Source: Paucimonas lemoignei
GTDB taxonomy: Bacteria; Pseudomonadota; Gammaproteobacteria; Pseudomonadales; Pseudomonadaceae
Reading direction: 5' to 3'
NCBI GenBank assembly: GCA_900475325.1
Contig: LS483371.1
Location: 2,294,001-2,358,000, forward strand
Length of the DNA stretch: 64,000 nt
The position numbers and the translations under genes were made by a program. Numbering within the stretch: position 1 is the first letter of the stretch; each line of letters opens with the position of its first letter. The notes beneath the pieces were generated by a model. The model searched no databases and had not been told where the DNA came from. It saw only the letters and a list, made by a program, of their open reading frames with translations. Shown here in pieces: positions 1-7,169 of this stretch.

Positions 1-441
1 TATCAGGTAGGTGGTCGCAGAGGGGATGACGATGCGGAACATCTGGGCAAAGATCACATCCCTGAAACGCTGCAGGGGGCTCAGGTTTAGAGCATAGGCT
101 GCCTCATACTGACCAGGTGATATCGAGCCCAGTGCGGCTCTGTACACTTCAGACATCTGGGCGGCTGTGATCAGCCCCAAACCGAGAATGGCAGCGATCA
201 GTGGCGAGATCTCGAAGAACCCACCGCCGATCCCGAAAAAAATGAAGAACAGCCAGACAATGGGTGGAATGGAGCGAAGAATGAGTACCAGACTCAGCGC
301 GGTAAATCGCAGGATCGGTGTCTTGGCGGTTCTCATCGCGCACAATGGAGCACCCAGCACGATACCCATTGCGAACGCCCCCAGGGTGACGCAGATCGTC
401 CAGACTACCCCGTCCAGCAGGGCCATCAGAATCTGGAACAT
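1..441 (-). CDS. Polar amino-acid ABC transporter permease (partial, 3' end off window)
   Basis: Inner-membrane permease of the His/Glu/Gln/Arg/opine importer family, read on the minus strand from ATG at 441. The 147 visible codons show several hydrophobic segments and the cytoplasmic EAA loop that docks to the ATPase (EAAYALNLSPLQRFRDV near residue 115). The C-terminus lies beyond base 1. Its ATG shares one base with the TGA of the upstream ATPase gene (TGATG), so the two are translationally coupled. The binding protein and any second permease would lie to the left. The family moves amino acids or amino-acid-like zwitterions; the substrate here is unknown, but the neighbouring DddP-like and DgcA-like genes suggest a methylated onium compound. 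Confidence 0.9.
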   Translation of the reverse strand, partial: MFQILMALLDGVVWTICVTLGAFAMGIVLGAPLCAMRTAKTPILRFTALSLVLILRSIPPIVWLFFIFFGIGGGFFEISPLIAAILGLGLITAAQMSEVYRAALGSISPGQYEAAYALNLSPLQRFRDVIFAQMFRIVIPSATTYLI

Positions 442-1250
442 CAGCGATCCCTCACTGCACGCAGGAATTTGATCACGCGATCATGTGTCGGCGATCGCAT
501 GACGTCCACACTTGGGCCTTGCTCAATGATTCTGCCATCTGCCATGACCACCACGCGGTCGGACACCGTCTCTGCGAAGTGCATCTCATGAGTCACCACG
601 ATCATCGACATGCCCTCGCGTGCCAATTCTTTCATGACGGCCAACACCTCCAGACCCAGTTCCGGATCGAGCGCCGAAGTTGGTTCGTCGAAAAGCATCA
701 GTTCGGGTTCCAACGCCAGGGCGCGGGCAATTGCTATGCGCTGCTGCTGGCCGCCCGAACACCGTGACGGATAAAGTCTGGCCTTATCCGCCAGGCCGAC
801 GCGATCGAGTAGCTGCATGGATCGCGCGTCTGCTTCCTTCCAGGAGCGTCCCATAGTCCTGACCTGGGCGAGACTGACGTTCTGCAACACGGTCATGTGA
901 GGAAAAAGATTGAACGACTGGAAGACCATTCCGATTCTTCGACGCAGCTTGAGTAATTCTGCACGCGGCACGGGCTTTTCAGCGTCAATAACCATGTCAT
1001 CCATGGCGACTCTGCCCTTGGTGGGAGGCTCCAGTTGATTGATACAGCGAAGCAGGGTGCTTTTACCGGAGCCACTCGGCCCGATGATCGCTACCACCTC
1101 ACCCTTTGCCATTTCAAAGGTCACGTCTTTCAGAATCTCGTATGGCCCGAAATTCTTGTACAGAGACTCGACCTTTAAAAAAGGTATTGCTGGCTGTGCG
1201 GCGGGGACCGAGGAGAGTGAAAGTTTTGTCGCTACGCTCATTTTGCTCAT
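441..1250 (-). CDS. Polar amino-acid ABC transporter ATP-binding protein
   Basis: A 269-residue cytoplasmic ATPase of the GlnQ/HisP type that powers the adjacent permease. Walker A GPSGSGKST is near residue 57, then the Q-loop, a signature motif, Walker B LMLFDEP and the H-loop VTHEMHF. The signature reads CSGGQQQR, with Cys where the family normally has Leu; the rest is canonical. The N-terminus has about 25 extra residues before the conserved start, so a later start is possible. It lies 52 bases after the M24 enzyme gene and overlaps the permease gene by one base, consistent with one operon transcribed leftward from about 4720. Confidence 0.93.
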   Translation of the reverse strand: MSKMSVATKLSLSSVPAAQPAIPFLKVESLYKNFGPYEILKDVTFEMAKGEVVAIIGPSGSGKSTLLRCINQLEPPTKGRVAMDDMVIDAEKPVPRAELLKLRRRIGMVFQSFNLFPHMTVLQNVSLAQVRTMGRSWKEADARSMQLLDRVGLADKARLYPSRCSGGQQQRIAIARALALEPELMLFDEPTSALDPELGLEVLAVMKELAREGMSMIVVTHEMHFAETVSDRVVVMADGRIIEQGPSVDVMRSPTHDRVIKFLRAVRDR

Positions 1251-1302
1251 CCTGTTCGGTTATTGAGGGACTGCACTTATCTGCAGAGTGCAGAAGTCTC
1301 TC

Positions 1303-2610
1303 TTAACGATAGGTATCGACCAGTGGTGTACTGGAAAGCTTGACCGCTCCGTTGGCAGTAATAAGCACTTGCTCCTCCAGTTTGACACCCTCGCGGCCGC
1401 CATCCTCCCCGATATAACTTTCAACCGAGACGACCATGTTCTCTTGAAATACACCGTCGTAGCCCCACTCCGAAAAATCCACGGCATATGCCACGCTTGG
1501 ATATTCATCCACCAGGCCTACTCCGTGCAGCATCATCATGTAGCGGTTGTGCTGGTATTTATGCGGTACCGGCCAGCATTGTTCGGCGAAGTCACGAAAC
1601 GTCAGCCCGGGTTGCAACAGCCCGATATTGTGGCTGATTTGATCGGAGGCAGTCGCCATCAGAGAACGCTGGTAACCGGTAGGCGATTTTCCTGGACACA
1701 CAAAACTGCGCGAGATATCCGATAGATAGCCGCCCGGGCCGACCATATCGGTATCGAAACAAACCATTTCCCCTGCTTCGATGACTTTGTCCGTAGCGTC
1801 TTGAAACCAGGGGTTGGTGCGATGGCCCGAGCTTAGAAGGCGGCTTTCAGCCCACTCGCCACCCTGTGCGACGTTGGTGCCATGCATGATGCTCCAGAGC
1901 TGATTCTCTGTGATACCTGGGGCCAAGCTGGCTCTCATCCGGGCAATGGCGAGATCGCATACGCCCATTGACACTCTATGGCTCTGAATCTCTTCAGCGG
2001 ATTTGATCAGTCTTGCCTGTTCCATAAGAGGCTGGGCGTCGAACAGCTCAATCCCCTGAGCTTTGATCTTGTCAGCGCCCCATGGGTCGCAGCGGTCTAC
2101 CGCCAGTCGGCTGTTGCCACCACCATGTTGTTTAACGAGATCAGCAATTTCTTTCGCCCACAACGCCGCCTTTTCATCGACCCGAGGTCCAGCCAGGAAA
2201 TACAGCCACGGCGTGGCGGGGCGGATCTCGTCGATAGTCTCTACGTGTGTGCTGTTGTGCTTACTGCTGGTGAAGTCAAACAAAATAACCGGCCCGTCGG
2301 TCGCAACGAACACATATCGGCTGGGCGAATGCATGACCCAAAGACCAAGATTATTCGTGTCGGTCGCGTACCGAATGTTCAGCGGGTCTGCGAGTAGTAC
2401 CCCGGCGTAATCATTCCGCCTCAGCTGTTCCCTGATGCGGCCCAAGCGGTATTCGCGAAGTTTTTTTCGATCAATCTCCGCGTACGCGCCGAGTAAACCT
2501 GAGTCAACGGACGCCAGCGCATAGTTACTGACACTGGGGTCATCTCGAAAAATCAGATCAACCTCATCTGCGACGTTGAATTTTTTTGTAGAGAAAAGGC
2601 CGCTATTCAT
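1303..2610 (-). CDS. DddP-like M24-fold lyase/hydrolase
   Basis: A 435-residue cytoplasmic metalloenzyme of the M24 pita-bread fold. The ATG at 2610 was chosen over an upstream in-frame codon because GAGG lies five bases before it. By recall it aligns end to end with DddP, the iron-dependent DMSP lyase: DPLNIRYATDTNN (75-87), GGEWAESRLLSSG (250-262), FDTDMVG (285-291), LHGVGLVDEYP (361-371), KLEEQVLIT (410-418). The metal ligands D286, D288, D298, H362, E397, E412 and the catalytic base D368 all sit exactly nine positions before the residues reported for Ruegeria DddP. Family membership is strong. DMSP as substrate is only inference; an Xaa-Pro-peptidase-like or betaine-cleaving role is possible. 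Confidence 0.85.
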   Translation of the reverse strand: MNSGLFSTKKFNVADEVDLIFRDDPSVSNYALASVDSGLLGAYAEIDRKKLREYRLGRIREQLRRNDYAGVLLADPLNIRYATDTNNLGLWVMHSPSRYVFVATDGPVILFDFTSSKHNSTHVETIDEIRPATPWLYFLAGPRVDEKAALWAKEIADLVKQHGGGNSRLAVDRCDPWGADKIKAQGIELFDAQPLMEQARLIKSAEEIQSHRVSMGVCDLAIARMRASLAPGITENQLWSIMHGTNVAQGGEWAESRLLSSGHRTNPWFQDATDKVIEAGEMVCFDTDMVGPGGYLSDISRSFVCPGKSPTGYQRSLMATASDQISHNIGLLQPGLTFRDFAEQCWPVPHKYQHNRYMMMLHGVGLVDEYPSVAYAVDFSEWGYDGVFQENMVVSVESYIGEDGGREGVKLEEQVLITANGAVKLSSTPLVDTYR

Positions 2611-2680
2611 GAAAACCTCGCGCGGTGAATAAAGATACCAGGCATCCGCTGGCACTCAACAAAGGCAGTTTTAAGCGTGA

Positions 2681-4717
2681 TTAAAGGTCTTTCACGATGC
2701 GCAGGGCGTCATAGATCGCCGCATGAGTATTTCGCGCTGATACAGCATCGCCGATCCGAAACAGCTGAAAAGTCCCGTTTATATTTGTATTTATGTTTTG
2801 TGGGTTGCCGGCAATTAAATCCAGGTACTCCACGGCGCCTTCGTTCACTGCCAAGGGCGAGAGTTCGAAGTAGAGATCATCAAGGGGAATCGTTCCGTGG
2901 TTGATAACGATCTGATCGTATTCCTGAGTTTTGTTAAGCTCGCTGTAGTCCGTCCCGATGTTTGCTCGCAACGAATTCCCATGTCGCTCAACAGATTTCA
3001 GTCGGTAGGTGACTGTAAACACCGTATCGAGTTGTTGGAGGCTGCGCATGTAAGGCACCAGGTTCATGCCCATTACCTCTGGAGCGAAGGACCGGTCAGG
3101 CGTCATGATCTCGGTCCGCGCGCCAGATTTCGCGATGAACTCGGCCGCTTGCAGGCCTGAGTGGTCGCCCGCGTCATCAAAGATGAGGACGTTTTTCCCG
3201 GGTTTTACATCGCCAGAGATAATGTCCCAGGTTGATACGACCAGTTCGTTGCCCGATTCGAGCACCTCTGTGTGAGGAAGGCCCCCGGTCGCTACGATGA
3301 CAACGTCAGGAGCTTCATCCAGGATGATTTGCCTGTCCGCCCACGTATTGAAATGGAACTTGACCCCCAGATTCGCGCATTGCGTCATACGCCAGTCAAT
3401 GATGCTGATCATTTCCTTCCGGCGTTCCGACTGCGCGGTGAGGCGCACCTGACCACCCGGTTTGTCGGCAACTTCGAAGACTACGACTTCGTGGCCGCGC
3501 TCCCCAGCGACTCTCGCTGCCTCGAGGCCTCCGGGGCCAGCGCCGACGATGACAACCTTCTTCCTGGCGCTTGCCTTGGGAATGTCATGTGGCATCGTCG
3601 TCTCGCGACCCGTCGCGGCGTTGTGGATGCAGTACGCAGCGCCGCCGTGGTAAATACGGTCCAGGCAGTAGTTCGCTCCGACGCATGGGCGAATATCATC
3701 TTCTCTGCCTTCGATGATTTTGCGCACGATATGTGGGTCGGTCATGTGTGCCCGGGTCATGCCCACCATGTCGACCAATCCTGACGCAATCGCATAACGT
3801 GCCGTTGCAACATCCGGGATCTTCGCCGCATGAAAGGTCGGAAAGCCTGTCAGTGACTTGACTTCTCCGGCGAACTCCAGATGCGGAGCGTTTCTCATCC
3901 CCTGGATCGGGATGATGTCTGTCAGCCCCGCATCTGTTTCCAGATGCCCACGGATGACATTGAGGAAGTCGATCATCCCGCTGTTCTTCAATTGCTGGGA
4001 GATGGACATGCCTTCCTGTTTGGTAATGCCGCCCTGGATGATTTCATCGGCGGTATAGCGGATACCGACGATGAATTCATTACCCACGCGTTCGCGTATC
4101 GCTTTCAAGACATCGAAGGTGAAATTCAGCCTGTTCTCAAGTGAACCGCCATAAGGGCTTTCAAGATCATTGGTAAGCGGCGACCAGAACTGATCCATCA
4201 AATGGCCATAAGCTTGCAGTTCGATCCCGTCCAGGCCGGCAGCTTGCATCCGCTCTGACGCATCCGCGTAGTCTTTGATGATGCGCTCTATATCCCAGTG
4301 CTCGATACGTTTGGGGAACGAGCGGTGTGCAGGTTCGCGGTTGTGCGAAGGGGACACTGCGGGGAGCCAGTCTCCTTTGTCCCATCTGGTACGGCGCCCA
4401 AGGTGGGTCAGCTGGATCATCACGGCAGCACCATGTTCGTGGCACTCGTCCACCAGGTCTTTCATCCAGCCGACGACTTCATCCTTGTAAGCCAGGACGT
4501 TATTGAACACCGGCGGACTGTCTCGGGAGATGGCAGCAGAGCCTGCAGTCATGGTCATGGCGATACCCGCCTTGGCACGCTCGACGTGATAGGCGCGATA
4601 GAGCTTTTTGGGCATACCTTCTTCTGCATAAGCCGGTTCATGAGATGTCGTCATGATGCGGTTTCTGAGCGTCAGGTGCTTGAGCTGGTACGGCTGAAGT
4701 AACGGATCGTTTTTCAT
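2681..4717 (-). CDS. TMADH/DgcA-like FMN oxidoreductase (N-demethylase family)
   Basis: A 678-residue two-module flavoenzyme. Residues 1-340 form an Old-Yellow-Enzyme TIM barrel that would bind FMN. A cysteine cluster follows (C345, C351, C363), then a Rossmann domain from 387 with GAGPGG at 392-397. The architecture and numbering follow trimethylamine dehydrogenase, dimethylglycine demethylase DgcA and N-methylproline demethylase StcD; H172 coincides with the TMADH active-site His. The second cluster cysteine expected at 348 is Ala, as I recall for part of the DgcA group. The likely reaction is oxidative N-demethylation or amine/enoyl oxidation. It is the first gene of the leftward operon, 70 bases before the DddP-like gene. 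The start is the only reasonable Met, preceded by GGAA. Confidence 0.85.
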   Translation of the reverse strand: MKNDPLLQPYQLKHLTLRNRIMTTSHEPAYAEEGMPKKLYRAYHVERAKAGIAMTMTAGSAAISRDSPPVFNNVLAYKDEVVGWMKDLVDECHEHGAAVMIQLTHLGRRTRWDKGDWLPAVSPSHNREPAHRSFPKRIEHWDIERIIKDYADASERMQAAGLDGIELQAYGHLMDQFWSPLTNDLESPYGGSLENRLNFTFDVLKAIRERVGNEFIVGIRYTADEIIQGGITKQEGMSISQQLKNSGMIDFLNVIRGHLETDAGLTDIIPIQGMRNAPHLEFAGEVKSLTGFPTFHAAKIPDVATARYAIASGLVDMVGMTRAHMTDPHIVRKIIEGREDDIRPCVGANYCLDRIYHGGAAYCIHNAATGRETTMPHDIPKASARKKVVIVGAGPGGLEAARVAGERGHEVVVFEVADKPGGQVRLTAQSERRKEMISIIDWRMTQCANLGVKFHFNTWADRQIILDEAPDVVIVATGGLPHTEVLESGNELVVSTWDIISGDVKPGKNVLIFDDAGDHSGLQAAEFIAKSGARTEIMTPDRSFAPEVMGMNLVPYMRSLQQLDTVFTVTYRLKSVERHGNSLRANIGTDYSELNKTQEYDQIVINHGTIPLDDLYFELSPLAVNEGAVEYLDLIAGNPQNINTNINGTFQLFRIGDAVSARNTHAAIYDALRIVKDL

Positions 4718-4774
4718 TTGAGTTCCACACGCAGGTCATCAGGCTGTAACGACAATAAAACCGCATGTACACAG

Positions 4775-4815
4775 GTGTCAACTGGGTAGTCGTTTATGTA
4801 CATTCCAGTTGCGAC
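4775..4815. promoter_or_regulatory. Candidate TetR operator in divergent promoter
   Basis: The 127-base gap between the divergent flavoenzyme and tetR genes contains an inverted repeat: GTGTCAACTGG (4775-4785) and CCAGTTGCGAC (4805-4815), matching at 9 of 11 positions. A direct repeat ATGTACA occurs at 4765-4771 and 4796-4802. This is the expected place for autoregulation and control of the operon by the TetR protein. No footprint knowledge is available. Confidence 0.45.
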
Positions 4816-4844
4816 ATCGAGCTGACTGCCTGTAGGATCCGCTT

Positions 4845-5519
4845 ATGAAAACCACTCCATCGAATTCCGAAAACATCCGTGGCTCGGTCGATACATGGCT
4901 GGCAGCTGCTTACGAACTGCTCGTCGAGTCAGGCGTTGATGCCGTTCGCGTGCTGCCTTTGGCTAAAAAGGTAAAGCTGGCGCGCACCAGCTTCTATTGG
5001 TACTTCGAAGACCGCGAAGCACTCCTTAATGACTTGATAGAGATGTGGAAGGTAAAAAATACCAACAACCTGATTGCCCAGACTCAGGCGTATGCCGAAT
5101 CGATAACGGAGGCAATACTTAACGTCTTTGACTGTTGGCTGAGCGCCAGCATTTTTGATTCCCGGCTCGAGTTCGCGATGCGAAGCTGGGCAATGCAGTC
5201 CGAGGAGGTGGCCGGGCACATTGCCGAAGCCGATGCGCTACGGGTTCAGGCTTTAGGTGCGATGTTCGAAAGATTCGGCTACAGCAGTCACACCGCTGCG
5301 ACTCGGGGACGAATTATTTATCTCGCGCAAATCGGTTATATCGGTATGAAGACCGTAGAAGCGATTGAAGAGCGCCTTGCGCATGTCCCGGAGTATTTGA
5401 GGATGTTTACAGGGATCGAGCCAGAGCCGAGGGATCTCGAAAGATTTCTCCGGCGCAATGGATTCAGCCTGTTATCAATCCCTAAATACGACTCAAGCCT
5501 CCAGCCAGACGTTGTCTGA
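4845..5519 (+). CDS. TetR/AcrR-family transcriptional regulator
   Basis: A 224-residue regulator. The N-terminal helix-turn-helix covers about residues 15-60 (AAYELLVESGVDAVRVLPLAKKVKLARTSFYWYFEDRE in part; the recognition helix ends in the TetR-typical FYWYF). The rest is an all-helical ligand-binding and dimerisation domain with no recognised sub-family. It is transcribed divergently from the flavoenzyme/DddP-like/ABC operon, so it is most likely the local repressor, sensing the substrate or an intermediate. It looks slightly lower in GC than the core genes to its right. Confidence 0.9.
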   Translation: MKTTPSNSENIRGSVDTWLAAAYELLVESGVDAVRVLPLAKKVKLARTSFYWYFEDREALLNDLIEMWKVKNTNNLIAQTQAYAESITEAILNVFDCWLSASIFDSRLEFAMRSWAMQSEEVAGHIAEADALRVQALGAMFERFGYSSHTAATRGRIIYLAQIGYIGMKTVEAIEERLAHVPEYLRMFTGIEPEPRDLERFLRRNGFSLLSIPKYDSSLQPDVV

Positions 5520-6008
5520 CTTGACTGCTCAGCGGGCTGAACATCGGCTCGGGATTACCATGAGCGACGTTCAACGAATTATCGACTCGATGTGCCAACT
5601 CCGATGTCTTTAGGTCCATAGCTCAAGAGGTTGTACGCATTGGTTACCAGTGTCAGCTGCTCCTCGTACAACGCCATGGCGCAGGCCATGGCCGTTGCGA
5701 ATTTTATAGCTGTGGCGCTCGTTGGTACTCATTGCGAAAAACTCTTGCGGATCAAAAAACAATCGTTGCTGAGTTTGTAAGACAACGACAGATTTTTATA
5801 AGACAGCGTCCATTTGTCTGCGTTAAACAGATGTTTTCTTCATTATCTGGATGTTGGGAGTTGTGGTCATCATGAATGAGGGAGAAGTCCGGTGTTCTGG
5901 AGCCCGGCCCGAGCGCAAGTAATAGCTAGACGCAATTGAGCACGTTGATCATAGTATTTACCGGTCAGGCCAGCGCCTGATCTATTATCCGAGGCGCTAC
6001 AAGACACT
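5520..6008. other. Intergenic stretch, no supported gene
   Basis: These 489 bases separate tetR from the AraC gene. The right half is AT-richer and probably holds the araC promoter. The only open frame with protein-like composition is a 36-codon frame on the minus strand (5579-5689, containing ALYEEQLTLVTNAYNLLSYG). It has no ribosome site that I trust and no family I recognise. It may be a gene remnant. Confidence 0.4.
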
Positions 6009-6860
6009 ATGTCTAGCATTGCAATTACCAATCTACCCGTGACATGGGACGTCGACAGCGTCTCGCGGCCCGTGGTCGCCTTGAGTGCCACATCGGTATC
6101 AAAGGGCTGGGAAAATGCGAAGCATCAGCACCGCAAGGCGCAGCTGATCTACTCGGTACGCGGCATTCTCAACTGCGAAATTGAACACGGTGTCTGGATT
6201 GTGCCGCCGCAGTGCGCCGTATGGATACCGGGAGACTTGCCGCACGCGGCGAGGGGGGAGGGTGAAACGGAATGCTATTGCCTGTTCGTTGAGCCAGACG
6301 CCGCGCCGAATCTTCCGAAAAGCTGTTGCACGATCTCGGTATCACCATTGCTACGCGAGTTGCTACTGAAGGCGGCCGGTTTTCCTGAGTTATACGCGCT
6401 GGGGGGACGGGAAGACCGTTTGATTGCCGCATTGCTCGATGAGTTGGTGGCGGCACCGGTGGAAGACTTGCATCTGCCCATGCCGCGCGATCCCCGATTG
6501 CGCCGCCTCGTGGAAATGATGCTGGCCGACCCTACCGACAGAACTTCCAAGGCCGATTGGGCTGTTCGCATTGGCATGAGCGAGCGAAGCATGAGCCGTC
6601 TTCTTCTGCATGAAGTCGGAATGAGCTTCGGAAGATGGCGTCGGCAGCTGCATGTGATCCTGGCGCTTCAACATTTGGCCAAGGGTGAAAGCGTGCAGAC
6701 TGTGGCATTGGAGCTGGGATACGAAAACGCCAGCGGTTTCGTGACCATGTTCCGCAAGGCAGTGGGCAAACCTCCCGCACGATACTTATCGGATCGCATC
6801 AGCGGCGCAAAACATACTGGCGTGCCCAGCATCATGCTCCCCAATGAAATCGCCTGCTGA
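6009..6860 (+). CDS. AraC-family regulator with N-terminal cupin
   Basis: A 283-residue regulator. Residues 20-110 form a cupin-type sensor (HQHRKAQLIYSVRG, then PPQCAVWIPGDLPH), and residues 165-270 hold two AraC helix-turn-helix motifs (ADWAVRIGMSERSMSRLLL and VQTVALELGYENASGFVTMF, followed by FRKAVGKPPARY). The NimR-like layout is common beside transporters. It lies just upstream of and collinear with the TonB-dependent receptor gene and probably controls it, as AraC regulators of siderophore uptake do. The effector is not known. Confidence 0.9.
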   Translation: MSSIAITNLPVTWDVDSVSRPVVALSATSVSKGWENAKHQHRKAQLIYSVRGILNCEIEHGVWIVPPQCAVWIPGDLPHAARGEGETECYCLFVEPDAAPNLPKSCCTISVSPLLRELLLKAAGFPELYALGGREDRLIAALLDELVAAPVEDLHLPMPRDPRLRRLVEMMLADPTDRTSKADWAVRIGMSERSMSRLLLHEVGMSFGRWRRQLHVILALQHLAKGESVQTVALELGYENASGFVTMFRKAVGKPPARYLSDRISGAKHTGVPSIMLPNEIAC

Positions 6861-7150
6861 TTGAACAGCCTCCCTTGGTCAGGCATCACCGACCGCCCGC
6901 CATCGCCTGTGTTCCTTCCTTGCGCAGTTGCCGCCATTTCGCAACCTCGTGGCAACGGTGAAGACTGACTCCTCGCCGAGAGCAAAGCTCTACTCGGATG
7001 CCGGCTATCGCAGACTTCACGCAGCGCCAGACTTTCAGTCAAAACCAGGCGCGCGGCACAATGACATTACAATTGGCCTAATTGAATAACAATCTGGCCT
7101 GGTTTAGCCATCATCCTTCTCTGCCGCCGTTGTTAAATACAGCATCTAAA

Positions 7151-7169
7151 TACAAATGAGTATTATTGA
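7151..7169 (+). promoter_or_regulatory. Weak Fur-box-like site before the TonB receptor
   Basis: The sequence around 7151-7169 (AAATGAGTATTATTG) resembles part of a Fur box, with GATAAT-type half sites. It overlaps the first possible start codon of the receptor at 7169, which would favour the later start at 7244. The rest of the 6861-7168 gap shows no gene. The match is partial and was judged by eye. Confidence 0.3.
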
